A stretch of 64,000 bases of DNA from positions 6,820,001 through 6,884,000 of the forward strand of contig NZ_CP154796.1 of the NCBI RefSeq assembly GCF_039566955.1, given 5' to 3'. A program made the position numbers and the translations under genes. The notes below the pieces were generated by a model, which worked only from the letters and a program-made list of their open reading frames with translations, was not told the DNA's origin and searched no databases. Below, one piece after another: positions 16,415-27,179 of this stretch (within the stretch, counting starts at the first letter, position 1; each line of letters starts with the position of its first letter). Source of the stretch: Micromonospora sp. DSM 45708 (GTDB taxonomy: Bacteria; Actinomycetota; Actinomycetes; Mycobacteriales; Micromonosporaceae).

Positions 16415-18088
16415 ATGCAGGCGAGCAGGCTGAAAACGGCCGTGGCCCTCGCGGCCGCGGCCGCCCTGGCGGTCGGTGCGTCCGGGTGCGCCAAGAGCGA
16501 CCGGGACGACGAGGGTGGGAGCGGCGCCAAGAGCGGCGGCACCTTCGTCTTCGCCGGTGCCGGGGACCCGAAGAACTTCGACCCGATCTTCAACGACGAC
16601 GGTGAGTCGTTCCGGCCGATCCGCCAGATGTACGACACCCTCGTGCAGAACAAGCCCGGCACCGCCGAGCTTCAGGGTGCCCTGGCGGAGAGCTGGGAGC
16701 ACGACCCGGACGGCAAGGTGTGGACCTTCAAGCTCCGCAAGGGCGTGAAGTTCCACGACGGCACCGACTTCAACGCCGCCGCGGTCTGCTTCAACTTCGA
16801 CCGCTGGTTCAACATGAAGGGTGCCGCGGCCCAGTCGCAGATGATCTACTACTCGGACACGTTCGGCGGCTTCGCCAAGAACGAGGCCGAGGGCGTCGGC
16901 CAGCCGGTCTACAACAAGTGCGAGGCGAAGGACGACGGCACGGCCGTCGTCACGATGAACCAGTACAAGGGCGCCTTCCCGGGTGCCTTCGCGCTGACCG
17001 CGCTCTCCATCGCCAGCCCCGAGGCGCTGAAGAAGTACGACGCCGACACCGTGAAGCAGAACGGCGACTCGTTCGAGTACAGCGCGTTCGCCAACGAGCA
17101 CCCGGTGGGTACCGGCCCGTTCAAGTTCGCGGGCTGGGACAAGACCAAGGGTGAGATCACCCTGGAGCGCAACGCCGACTACTGGGGCGAGAAGGCCAAG
17201 GTCGACAAGCTCGTTCTCAAGATCATCAAGGACGAGAACACCCGGAAGCAGGAGCTGCGCGCCGGCACCGTCCAGGGCATCGACTTCCCGGCCCCGGCCG
17301 ACCGGAAGGCGCTGGCCGGCGAGGGCTACCAGGTCCTCGACCGCCCCGCGTTCAACATCCTCTACCTCGGCATCAACCAGAAGAACCCGAAGCTGAAGGA
17401 CCTGCGGGTCCGGCAGGCGATCGCGTACGCGCTCAACCGCCAGCAGCTCGTCCAGACCAAGGGCCCGGGTGGCACCAAGGTCGCCGACGAGTTCATGCCG
17501 GACACGGTGCTCGGCTACGCCCAGGACGTGCAGAAGTACGACTACAACCCGGAGAAGGCCAAGCAGCTTCTCAAGGAGGCGGGCGCGGAGAAGTTGACGC
17601 TCAACTTCTACTACCCCACCGACGTGTCCCGGCCGTACATGCCGAACCCGCAGGAGATCTTCACCGTGCTGGCCAACGACCTGAAGGCCGTGGGCATCAC
17701 GGTCAACGGTGTGGCCCGCCCGTGGAACGGTGGCTACAAGGACGACGTGCAGCAGTTCGGCAAGCACGACCTGCACCTGCTCGGCTGGACCGGTGACTAC
17801 AACGACCCGGGCAACTTCGTCGGCACGTTCTTCGGCCGCGAGAAGGTCGAGTTCGGCGACCAGGGCATGACCGAGATGTTCGAGGCCATCGCCAAGGCCG
17901 ACGGCACGGTCGACGAGGCCGGCAAGAAGGCCGCCTGGGAGCAGGTCAACCGCGACATCGCCACCAAGTGGCTGCCGGCCGTGCCGGTCTGGCACGCCCC
18001 GCCGGCCATCGTGGTCACGAAGGACGTCAAGGGTCTCGTCGCCAGCCCGCTGACCGACGAGCGGTTCAACACCGTCAGCGTCGGCTGA
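16415..18088 (+). CDS. ABC transporter substrate-binding lipoprotein (family 5)
   Basis: The 557-residue protein has a lipoprotein signal (AVGASGC, lipidated Cys25) and the family 5 extracellular solute-binding fold (GGTFVFAGAGDPKNFDPIF, ESWEHDPDGKVWTFKLRKGVK, VGTGPFKFAGWD, LGWTGDYNDPGNFVGTFF). It delivers oligopeptides, dipeptides or related solutes to the permeases encoded downstream. The ATG at 16415 has GAGGTGAGAG directly upstream. A long hairpin separates it from the first permease, which would favour higher levels of the binding protein. The substrate is not certain from sequence. Confidence 0.92.
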   Translation: MQASRLKTAVALAAAAALAVGASGCAKSDRDDEGGSGAKSGGTFVFAGAGDPKNFDPIFNDDGESFRPIRQMYDTLVQNKPGTAELQGALAESWEHDPDGKVWTFKLRKGVKFHDGTDFNAAAVCFNFDRWFNMKGAAAQSQMIYYSDTFGGFAKNEAEGVGQPVYNKCEAKDDGTAVVTMNQYKGAFPGAFALTALSIASPEALKKYDADTVKQNGDSFEYSAFANEHPVGTGPFKFAGWDKTKGEITLERNADYWGEKAKVDKLVLKIIKDENTRKQELRAGTVQGIDFPAPADRKALAGEGYQVLDRPAFNILYLGINQKNPKLKDLRVRQAIAYALNRQQLVQTKGPGGTKVADEFMPDTVLGYAQDVQKYDYNPEKAKQLLKEAGAEKLTLNFYYPTDVSRPYMPNPQEIFTVLANDLKAVGITVNGVARPWNGGYKDDVQQFGKHDLHLLGWTGDYNDPGNFVGTFFGREKVEFGDQGMTEMFEAIAKADGTVDEAGKKAAWEQVNRDIATKWLPAVPVWHAPPAIVVTKDVKGLVASPLTDERFNTVSVG

Positions 18089-18120
18089 GGCGGCTTTCAC
18101 CGCTGACGCCACACGCGGAA

Positions 18121-18158
18121 TCGGCCCGGGCCGGGCTCTCGCTCCCGGCCCGGGCCGA
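18121..18158 (+). terminator. Intra-operon hairpin (attenuating terminator)
   Basis: A perfect 15-bp GC-rich stem (18121-18135 with 18144-18158, loop CTCTCGCT) lies between the binding-protein gene and the first permease. There is no T-tract. Such hairpins usually stabilise the upstream transcript or partly stop transcription. Confidence 0.6.
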
Positions 18159-18192
18159 CCCGCTGTTCAACCGAGAATCTGGTGTGTGAGAG

Positions 18193-19200
18193 ATGTTGCG
18201 AGTCATAGTTCGCCGCCTGCTCCAACTGGTGGTGACCCTGATAGGGCTGTCCGCGCTCGTCTTCGTCTGGCTGCGGAACCTGCCCGGCGGCCCGATCGAG
18301 GCGCTGCTCGGTGAGCGGGCCACGCCGGAGCGGCGCGCGCTGCTGGTCAAGGCGCTCGGCTACGACCAGCCGATCCTGGTGCAGTACGCCAAGTTCATGC
18401 AGCGGCTGCTGACCGGCGACTTCGGCAACTCGATCCGGAGCGGCGACCCGGTCACCGAGGTGATCGGCCGCGCGTTCCCGGCGACCGTCGAGCTGGCCGC
18501 CGCTGCCATGATCATCGCGATCGGGCTCGGTGTGCCGCTCGGCTACCTGGCCGCCCGGCACCGCGGCCGGCTGCTCGACAACCTGAGCATCGGCGGCACC
18601 CTGCTCGGCATCTCGATCCCGATCTTCTTCCTGGGCTACCTGCTCAAGGACGTGTTCACCCAGAACATGCACATGTTCCCGCCGTCCGGCCGGATCAGCA
18701 CCGGGATGGACAACACCGACATCACCGGCTTCTTCGTGCTCGACGGGCTGCTCACCCGGGAGTTCGACGCCACCGGTGACGCGTTGTGGCACCTGATCCT
18801 GCCGGCGATCACGCTGGCCACCATCCCGCTCGCGGTCGTCGTCCGGATCACCCGGGCCAGCGTGCTCGACGTCCTCAACGAGGACTTCGTCCGTACCGCC
18901 GAGGCGAAGGGGCTGCGGCACAAGACCATCCGGGGCCGGCACATCCTGCGCAACGCGCTGCTGCCGGTGGTCACCACCATCGGCCTCCAGACCGGCGCGT
19001 TGCTCTCCGGGGCCGTGCTCACCGAGCGGGTCTACAACTGGGGCGGTCTCGGGACGCTGATCTACGACTCGATCAGCGGTGGTCGCGACTACCCGGTGCT
19101 CCAGGCGCTGATCCTGCTGGCCGCGCTGGTCTTCGTGCTGGTCAACCTCCTGGTCGACCTCTCCTACGCCTTCATCGACCCCAGGGTGCGTGTGCGATGA
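18193..19200 (+). CDS. Peptide-type ABC transporter permease (DppB-like)
   Basis: The 335-residue membrane protein opens with MLRVIVRRLLQLVVTLIGLS, has about six transmembrane segments, and carries the permease EAA loop (RTAEAKGLRHKTIRGRHILRN). It also shows the family ending LSYAFIDPRVR. It forms half of the translocation pore with the DppC-like protein. The start of the next gene overlaps its stop (ATGA), so the two are coupled. Confidence 0.93.
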   Translation: MLRVIVRRLLQLVVTLIGLSALVFVWLRNLPGGPIEALLGERATPERRALLVKALGYDQPILVQYAKFMQRLLTGDFGNSIRSGDPVTEVIGRAFPATVELAAAAMIIAIGLGVPLGYLAARHRGRLLDNLSIGGTLLGISIPIFFLGYLLKDVFTQNMHMFPPSGRISTGMDNTDITGFFVLDGLLTREFDATGDALWHLILPAITLATIPLAVVVRITRASVLDVLNEDFVRTAEAKGLRHKTIRGRHILRNALLPVVTTIGLQTGALLSGAVLTERVYNWGGLGTLIYDSISGGRDYPVLQALILLAALVFVLVNLLVDLSYAFIDPRVRVR

Positions 19201-20237
19201 GCGATCCGATCACCCGGCCCACCGTGGGCGCCCCGCGTGAGAGCGTGGACCCGTCGGCCGTCACCGAGAAGCCCGAGGGCACCCTGCCCCGGGGCCTGGA
19301 CCGCCTCGGCGAGCGCAAGCGCGCCCGGCTGGAGCAGTTGGCCCAGGCCACCGCCGACAAGGGCGGGGTGAGCCTGGTCCGGGACGCGTTCCGCCGGTTG
19401 CGGCGCAACCCGACCGCGATGGTCGGCGCGGCCATCGTGGCGATCTTCGTGCTGGTCGCGCTCTTCGCCCCGCTGCTGGCGCCGCACGACCCGGCGCAGC
19501 GCTTCGACGAGCTGACCCGCAACCTGACCGTCGACAACATCCCGGGCGCCAGCAGCGGGTTCCCGCTCGGCTCCGACCCGCTCGGCCGGGACTTCCTGTC
19601 CCGGATGATCCACGGCAGCCGCCAGACGCTGTTCGTCGGCGTGCTCGCCACGCTGATCGGGCTGGCCCTGGGCGTGCTGGTGGGCGCGCTCGCCGGCGCG
19701 TTCGGCGGCTGGGTCGACAACATCCTGATGCGCTTCACCGACGTGATGCTGGCGCTGCCGGCGCTGCTGCTGGCGATCAGCCTGGTGGCCCTGGCCAGCC
19801 GGTCCAGCCAGTGGACGGTCATCCTCGCGGTGGCCATCGTGAACGTGCCGATCTTCGCCCGGCTGCTGCGCGGTTCGATGCTCGCCCAGCGGGAGAGCGA
19901 CCACGTGCTCGCCGCCCGGGCGCTCGGCGTCAAGCGTGGGGCGATCGTGCTGCGGCACATGCTGCCCAACGCGATGACCGCGGTGATCGTGCAGGCGACG
20001 CTGACGCTCTCCACCGCGATCCTGGAAGCCGCGTCGCTCTCCTTCCTCGGCCTCGGTGACCCCGACATCAACCGCGCCGAGTGGGGCCTGATGCTCGGTG
20101 TGGACGGTCAGCGGTACTTCGAGGTCCGGCCGGAGCTGGCCTACTTCCCGGCCGCCGCGATCATCGTGGTCGCGCTCGGCTTCACCCTGCTGGGCGAGGG
20201 CATGCGCGAGGCGATCGACCCGAAGAGCCGGCGGTGA
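19197..20237 (+). CDS. Peptide-type ABC transporter permease (DppC-like)
   Basis: The 346-residue protein has a long polar N-terminal extension of about 60 residues rich in charged residues. The family start RRNPTAMVGAAIVAIFVLVA, the DPLGRDFLSRMIHGSR motif, and the EAA loop (AARALGVKRGAIVLRHMLPN) follow. It ends EGMREAIDPK. It pairs with the DppB-like permease. The extension is longer than in most DppC proteins and resembles a cytoplasmic tail. Confidence 0.93.
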   Translation: MSDPITRPTVGAPRESVDPSAVTEKPEGTLPRGLDRLGERKRARLEQLAQATADKGGVSLVRDAFRRLRRNPTAMVGAAIVAIFVLVALFAPLLAPHDPAQRFDELTRNLTVDNIPGASSGFPLGSDPLGRDFLSRMIHGSRQTLFVGVLATLIGLALGVLVGALAGAFGGWVDNILMRFTDVMLALPALLLAISLVALASRSSQWTVILAVAIVNVPIFARLLRGSMLAQRESDHVLAARALGVKRGAIVLRHMLPNAMTAVIVQATLTLSTAILEAASLSFLGLGDPDINRAEWGLMLGVDGQRYFEVRPELAYFPAAAIIVVALGFTLLGEGMREAIDPKSRR

Positions 20238-20280
20238 GCGCGGTGTGGACCAACGACCAGCACGGTGAGGACGTGACCCG

Positions 20281-21267
20281 ATGAGCCTGCTCGACGTACG
20301 CGACCTGAGCGTCGTGTTCCAGCGCAAGGGTGAGCGGCCGTTCACCGCGGTCGACGAGGTCAGCTTCAGCGTGGAGCCGGGGCAGACGGTCGGCCTGGTC
20401 GGCGAGTCCGGCTGCGGCAAGAGCGTCACCAGTCTGGCGATCATGGGCCTGCTGCCGAAACGCGGCAACAGGGTCACCGGCGAGGTGAACTTCGACGGCG
20501 CGGACCTGCTGAAACTGCGTCCGGAGGACCTGCGGGACCGGCGCGGCCGGGACATCGGCATGATCTTCCAGGACCCGCTCTCCTCGCTGAACCCGGTCAT
20601 CCCGATCGGCACCCAGGTGGCCGAGGTGCTCGAACGGCACCGGGGCATGGACCGCAAGGTGGCGCTGAAGGAGGCCCGGGAACTGCTCGACGCGGTCGGC
20701 ATCCCGGACCCGACGCGGCGGCTCAAGGAGTACCCGCACCAGATCTCCGGCGGCATGCGGCAGCGCGCGCTGATCGCCATCGCGCTGGCCTGCAAGCCCC
20801 GGCTGCTGATCGCCGACGAGCCGACCACCGCGCTGGACGTGACGATCCAGGCGCAGATCCTCACGCTGCTCAAGCAGCTCGTCGACGAGACCGGCACCGC
20901 CCTGATCATGATCACGCACGACCTGGGCGTGGTGGCCGGCCTCTGCGACACGGTCAACGTGCTCTACGGCGGCAAGATCGTGGAGCGGGCGGCCCGGCAC
21001 GAACTGTTCGCCCGGCCCCGGCACCCGTACACGCACGGGCTGCTCAACTCCGTGCCGAGGCTCGACTCGCCCCGGGGCGAGCGGCTGCACGCCATCCGCG
21101 GCTCGGTGGCCGACAACATCCCGTGGGCGGAGGGCTGTGCGTTCGCCCCCCGGTGCGACAACGTGGTGGACGCCTGCCTGGACGGGCCGCCCCCGCTGGA
21201 GCCCACCGCCAACGGCGGCGACCTGCGCTGCAACAACCCCGTTTCCGAGGAGGTGGCGGTCCCGTGA
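20281..21267 (+). CDS. Peptide-type ABC transporter ATPase (DppD-like)
   Basis: The 328-residue ATPase has Walker [10 protein letters not shown]-loop [10 protein letters not shown], signature [12 protein letters not shown] and Walker [13 protein letters not shown]. It also has the C-terminal oligopeptide-transporter motif with Cys residues ([15 protein letters not shown]), which in this family can bind an iron-sulfur cluster. It powers import together with the next ATPase, whose start overlaps its stop. Confidence 0.94.
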   Translation: MSLLDVRDLSVVFQRKGERPFTAVDEVSFSVEPGQTVGLVGESGCGKSVTSLAIMGLLPKRGNRVTGEVNFDGADLLKLRPEDLRDRRGRDIGMIFQDPLSSLNPVIPIGTQVAEVLERHRGMDRKVALKEARELLDAVGIPDPTRRLKEYPHQISGGMRQRALIAIALACKPRLLIADEPTTALDVTIQAQILTLLKQLVDETGTALIMITHDLGVVAGLCDTVNVLYGGKIVERAARHELFARPRHPYTHGLLNSVPRLDSPRGERLHAIRGSVADNIPWAEGCAFAPRCDNVVDACLDGPPPLEPTANGGDLRCNNPVSEEVAVP

Positions 21268-22373
21268 CCGAGTCGACCGAGCGGACGACCGGACCGCTTA
21301 TCGAACTGCGCGACGTCAAGGTCCACTTCCCGATCAAGAGCGGCGTGCTCGTCGACCGGACGATCGGGCACGTCTACGCCGTCGACGGTGTCTCGCTCTC
21401 CATCAACAGGGGCGAGACGTACGGGCTGGTGGGCGAGTCGGGCTGCGGCAAGTCCACGCTGGGCCGGGGCCTGCTGCGGCTGGTCGAGCCGACCGCCGGG
21501 GAGATCGTCTTCGACGGCACCGACCTGCGCTCGCTCAAGGCCGAGCCGATGCGCCGGATCCGCCGCCGCATCCAGATGATCTTCCAGGACCCGCTGTCCA
21601 GCCTCGACCCCCGGCAGTCGGTGGAATCGCTGCTGGTCGAAGGGCTCAAGGCGCACGGCCTGGCGAAGGACAAGGCGGCCGTCGACAAGCGGCTCCGGGA
21701 GGCGCTCGCCGCGGTCGGCCTGCCCGCGTCCGCGCTCAGCAAGTACCCGCACGAGTTCTCCGGCGGCCAGCGCCAGCGCATCGGCATCGCCCGCGCGCTG
21801 GTGCTCGAACCGGACCTGATCGTCGCCGACGAGCCGGTGTCCGCGCTGGACGTGTCGATCCAGGCCCAGGTGCTCAACCTGCTCGACGAGTTGCAGGAGG
21901 AACGCGGCCTCACGTACCTGATCATCGCGCACGACCTGGCGGTGGTCCGGCACATCGCCGACACGGTCGGGGTGATGTACCTCGGTGGCCTGGTGGAGGA
22001 GGCGTCCAGCGACGACCTCTACCGGGAGCCGATGCACCCGTACACCCGGGCGCTCATGTCGGCGGTGCCGGTGCCGGACCCGCAGGTGGAGGACCGCCGG
22101 GAGCGGATCCTGCTCGCCGGCGACCTGCCGTCGCCGGCGAACCCGCCCGCCGGCTGCCGGTTCCACACCCGCTGCCCGTGGGCCCAGCCCACCCGCTGCG
22201 CCGACGAGCGGCCCGCGCTGCGCGAGGTGCTCGACGGGCACCGGGTCGCCTGCCACTACGCCGAGGACATCGCGGCCGGCCGGATCCGGCCGCACGAGGT
22301 GGAGCCGGAGCTGGTCCGACCGGACGACGGGGCGGCACCCGGCGAGACCGGTGAACTCATCCCGACCCCGTGA
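21264..22373 (+). CDS. Peptide-type ABC transporter ATPase (DppF-like)
   Basis: The 369-residue ATPase starts with GTG overlapping the previous stop (GTGA). It has [50 protein letters not shown] and [15 protein letters not shown]-terminal Cys-containing tail follows ([16 protein letters not shown]). It is the last gene of the importer operon and is followed by a hairpin terminator at 22380. Confidence 0.94.
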   Translation: MTESTERTTGPLIELRDVKVHFPIKSGVLVDRTIGHVYAVDGVSLSINRGETYGLVGESGCGKSTLGRGLLRLVEPTAGEIVFDGTDLRSLKAEPMRRIRRRIQMIFQDPLSSLDPRQSVESLLVEGLKAHGLAKDKAAVDKRLREALAAVGLPASALSKYPHEFSGGQRQRIGIARALVLEPDLIVADEPVSALDVSIQAQVLNLLDELQEERGLTYLIIAHDLAVVRHIADTVGVMYLGGLVEEASSDDLYREPMHPYTRALMSAVPVPDPQVEDRRERILLAGDLPSPANPPAGCRFHTRCPWAQPTRCADERPALREVLDGHRVACHYAEDIAAGRIRPHEVEPELVRPDDGAAPGETGELIPTP

Positions 22374-22379
22374 CACGCC

Positions 22380-22420
22380 GGACGCGTCGGACCTTCCCGC
22401 AGGGGAGGGCCGACGCGTCC
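22380..22420. terminator. Bidirectional terminator after the importer operon
   Basis: An 11-bp perfect outer stem (22380-22390 with 22410-22420, GGACGCGTCGG) continues inward with a mismatch and CCTTCCC/GGGGAGG. It lies between the convergent importer operon and the minus-strand gene ending at 22428. Confidence 0.7.
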
Positions 22421-22427
22421 GTCCGGC

Positions 22428-22892
22428 TCAGCCCTCGGGGCGGTTCAGCAGGCCCACCGCGACCGTGTGCACCGCGTCCAGCCCGGCCGGGTCGGCCAGC
22501 GGCGCCGAGCCGCCGGTGACCGCGTACCACTCGTCGGCGTCCTTGTACTGCACCCGCAGCGCCACCCGGCCGTCGGCGTGCTCGGTACGCAACGTCAGCT
22601 CCCCGGTCACCACGCCCACCTCGTCGGTCATCACCCCACCCGGGCCGGCGGTGATGTCGGCGGTGCGGCTCGCCGGGCCGGCCGGCGCACCCGGCGTGGC
22701 GTCGGCGGACATGCCCGCACCGGAGACGTCGGCGGGCACGGCCTGCTGGCCGTCCGCGGTCATCCCGGCCGAGGCCGGACCGGTCGGGGTCGGGTCGCCG
22801 CCGCTGGCCGCCGCGGCGTCGTCGCCGGTGGCGTCCGGCGTCTTCTCCTCAGCCGGTGTGCCGTCCGCCCCGGTCACGGCTTGCTCGCCCAT
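22428..22892 (-). CDS. Hypothetical acidic protein coupled to the HNH lipoprotein gene
   Basis: The 154-residue protein starts at an ATG at 22892 with GGAGG eight bases upstream, inside the 3' end of the HNH gene (19-bp overlap). The first 90 residues are low complexity (Ala, Gly, Thr, Asp and Pro). The last 60 form a conserved-looking domain (GELTLRTEHADGRVALRVQY, DEWYAVTGGSAPL, LDAVHTVAVGLLNRP). I do not recognise it. The overlap suggests it is made with the HNH protein and may be its partner, but this is inference. Confidence 0.65.
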   Translation of the reverse strand: MGEQAVTGADGTPAEEKTPDATGDDAAAASGGDPTPTGPASAGMTADGQQAVPADVSGAGMSADATPGAPAGPASRTADITAGPGGVMTDEVGVVTGELTLRTEHADGRVALRVQYKDADEWYAVTGGSAPLADPAGLDAVHTVAVGLLNRPEG

Positions 22893-23542
22893 GTGCAGCC
22901 CTCCAGCATGTCGGTGAGGGCGGCCTTCTCGGCACTTGTCACCGTCAGCCGCCAGTAGTGCTTGACCGTCACCCAGTCCGCCGCGTACTGGCACCAGTAC
23001 GACCGGTTCGCCGGCTTCCACTGGGACGGATCCTGGTCACCCTTTGCCCGGTTGGAGCGGAGGGAAACCGCGATGAGCTGCGGCCGGGTCTGGTCGTTGG
23101 CGAAGTCGCCGCGTTTCGAGTCGTCCCACTCGTCCGCGCCGGACCGCCACGCGTTGGCCAGCGGGACGATGTGGTCGATGTCCACGTCCGACGGGTCGGT
23201 CAGCACCACCCCGTCGTAGGCGCTCTCCCACCGCCCGCCCACCACGTTGCAGCCGGAGAGCTTGATGTCCTCCCCGTCGCGTTGCAGCACGGTGTCCCGG
23301 ACGTCGCAGTTCTTTCCGGTGTCCCGCCAGTGCGGGAACCGGGAACGGCTGTAGCCCTTCATCGACCCGGCGGTGGCCACGGTCAGCTCACCGAGCTGCT
23401 GATCCACGTTCCCGGAGGCGCTCGGCGGCGCGTCCGGCTCGGTGACCGGGCCGTCGCAACCGACCACGCCTAGGGCGAGCACCGCGGTGAGCGCGGCGGA
23501 CAGCCCGGCTCGGACTCCTGATCTCGTACGCACAGACGACAC
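22874..23542 (-). CDS. Secreted HNH-type nuclease-like lipoprotein (DUF1524-like)
   Basis: The 222-residue protein has a lipoprotein signal (LALGVVGC, Cys29). A nuclease-like domain related to the DUF1524/GmrSD C-terminal HNH group follows: YSRSRFPHW, DIDHIVPLANAWRSGADEW, RPQLIAVSLRSNRAKGDQDP, SYWCQYAADWVTVKHYW. The D-H of DIDHIVPL and the downstream N-K-D positions are the usual catalytic set. It would act on DNA outside the cell or at the membrane. Two Cys pairs could form disulfides. Actinomycetes often encode this family next to unrelated genes. Confidence 0.8.
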   Translation of the reverse strand: MSSVRTRSGVRAGLSAALTAVLALGVVGCDGPVTEPDAPPSASGNVDQQLGELTVATAGSMKGYSRSRFPHWRDTGKNCDVRDTVLQRDGEDIKLSGCNVVGGRWESAYDGVVLTDPSDVDIDHIVPLANAWRSGADEWDDSKRGDFANDQTRPQLIAVSLRSNRAKGDQDPSQWKPANRSYWCQYAADWVTVKHYWRLTVTSAEKAALTDMLEGCTWASKP

Positions 23543-23635
23543 CTCTCCAGCTTGCGGGCTCCGGGCGAGTCCGCACAGTACCCGGCGGCGGTTTCCGTGA
23601 TTCGTGGCGTCGGCGGGAGATCACGGGCAGAGTTG

Positions 23636-25078
23636 ATGGACGTGACCACTCCCGCTCCCGCGTTGCGTACCGGTTCCGCCGCCGGACGCGGCACGCTGCT
23701 CGCCGCGATCCTCGCCTCCGGCATGGTGTTCCTGGACAGCACCGTGGTCAACGTGGCGCTGCCGCGCCTCGGCGCCGAACTGAAGGCCACCGTGGCCGGT
23801 CTGCAATGGACCGTGAACGGCTACCTGCTGATGCTCGCCGCGTTCGTTCTGCTCGGCGGCGCGCTCGGCGACCGGTTCGGCCGGCGGCGGATCTTCCTGC
23901 TCGGGGTGGTCTGGTTCGCGGTGGCGTCGGTGCTCTGCGGGCTGGCCCAGGGCACCGGCTGGCTCATCGCCGCCCGTTTCCTCCAGGGCGCCGGCGGCGC
24001 GCTGCTCACCCCCGGCTCGCTCTCCGTGCTCCAGGCCAGCTTCCACCCCGACGACCGGGGTCGGGCGATCGGCACCTGGTCCGGCCTCTCCGGGGTGTCC
24101 ACCGCACTCGGGCCGCTGGTCGGCGGCTGGCTGATCGACACGCTCTCCTGGCGGTGGATCTTCTTCGTGAACCTGCCGCTGGCCGTGGGCGTGGTGCTCG
24201 CCGCGATGCGCTGGGTGCCGGAGAGCCGGGACGAGGCGGTCTCGCGTACCGGCGGGCACGGCGGGTTCGACGTGGCCGGCGCGTTGCTCGGCGCACTGGC
24301 GCTCGGCGGCGTCACGTACGCGTTGATCGACGCGCCGGCGCGCGGGGCCTCCCCGGCGGTGCTGGCCGCGGCGCTGGTCGGGCTGGCCGCGGTGGTGGTC
24401 TTCGTGCTGGTCGAGCGGCGGCGCGGGGACACCGCGATGCTGCCCACCGGGCTGTTCTCCAGCCGCCTCTTCTCGGTGCTCAACGTGTTCACCGTCGTGG
24501 TGTACGCGGCGCTCGGCGGGTTCACCTTCTTCCTCGCCGTCTACCTCCAGAACGTGGTCGGCTGGTCGGCGCTGCTCACCGGCCTGGCCACGGTGCCGAT
24601 GACGCTGCTGCTGCTGGTCGGCTCGCCGCGCGCCGGCGCGCTCTCCGCCCGGATCGGCCCAAGGCTGCCGCTCACCGTCGGCCCGGTGGTCGCCGCGGTC
24701 GGCCTGCTGCTGCTGCGCCGCGTCGGTCCGGGCGCGTCGTACTGGGTGGACGTGCTGCCCGGCGTGGCGCTGTTCGGCGCCGGGCTCACGCTGGTGGTCG
24801 CGCCGCTGACGACGAGCGTGCTCGGTGCCGTGGCGGACCGGTTCGCCGGGGTGGCGAGCGGCTTCAACAACGCCGCCTCCCGGGCCGGCGGCCTGCTCGC
24901 GGTGGCCGCGCTGCCGTTGCTGGTCGGCCTCTCCGGCACCGGGTACGAGCAGAAGGGCGCGCTGGCCGACGCGTACCGGGGGGCGCTGCTGTGGTGCGCG
25001 TGCCTGCTGCTGGCCGGCGCGCTGCTCGCCGCCGTCCTCATCCACCGCCCGAGGGCGGAAGGAGGGGCCCCTTCTTGA
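23636..25078 (+). CDS. MFS multidrug exporter (DHA2/EmrB-QacA type)
   Basis: The protein has 480 residues from the ATG at 23636 (a GTG at 23642 is possible). It has motif A GGALGDRFGRRR, the family helix MVFLDSTVVNVALPRLG, motif C-like GLSGVSTALGPLVGGWL and about 14 membrane segments. It would export drugs or metabolites by proton exchange. Its last codons (GGAPS-stop) lie inside the first copy of the GGGGCCCC palindrome, which means that repeat supplies the stop codon. Confidence 0.9.
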   Translation: MDVTTPAPALRTGSAAGRGTLLAAILASGMVFLDSTVVNVALPRLGAELKATVAGLQWTVNGYLLMLAAFVLLGGALGDRFGRRRIFLLGVVWFAVASVLCGLAQGTGWLIAARFLQGAGGALLTPGSLSVLQASFHPDDRGRAIGTWSGLSGVSTALGPLVGGWLIDTLSWRWIFFVNLPLAVGVVLAAMRWVPESRDEAVSRTGGHGGFDVAGALLGALALGGVTYALIDAPARGASPAVLAAALVGLAAVVVFVLVERRRGDTAMLPTGLFSSRLFSVLNVFTVVVYAALGGFTFFLAVYLQNVVGWSALLTGLATVPMTLLLLVGSPRAGALSARIGPRLPLTVGPVVAAVGLLLLRRVGPGASYWVDVLPGVALFGAGLTLVVAPLTTSVLGAVADRFAGVASGFNNAASRAGGLLAVAALPLLVGLSGTGYEQKGALADAYRGALLWCACLLLAGALLAAVLIHRPRAEGGAPS

Positions 25079-25184
25079 CGCCTCCAAAAGAGGAGGGGCC
25101 CCTGTTGACACTCGGGCCGTTCGGGCGCGGACGTTAAGAAGGGCCCCCTCCTGTGCGGAATGCGTCAGGAGGGGGCCCTTCCTT
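25060..25184. repeat. Cluster of four GGGGCCCC-centred palindromes
   Basis: Four copies of an AGGAGGGGCCCCTT-like palindrome occur in about 125 bp: 25060-25077, 25090-25107, 25133-25153 and 25164-25184. The last two are inverted and form a hairpin. They lie between convergent genes (MFS exporter and leuA). I recall similar G4C4 palindromes as abundant intergenic repeats in Micromonosporaceae, but I cannot check it here. Confidence 0.65.
25138..25181. terminator. Bidirectional terminator between the MFS exporter and leuA
   Basis: A perfect 16-bp stem (25138-25153 with 25166-25181) and a 12-nt loop are formed by the two inverted GGGGCCCC repeats, nine bases after the leuA stop on the minus strand. 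Confidence 0.7.
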
Positions 25185-25189
25185 GCACC

Positions 25190-27130
<1,941 letters not shown>

Positions 27131-27179
27131 TCAGGGTCACCCTACGTGGTGGGACGGGCGGTGGGAAGGCCGGTCCGGA

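Noticed and set aside
18121..18158. End of a separate operon before the permease genes
   Set aside because: The binding protein and the transporter genes belong together by family and strand, and the gap is only about 100 bp, so the hairpin is taken as partial.
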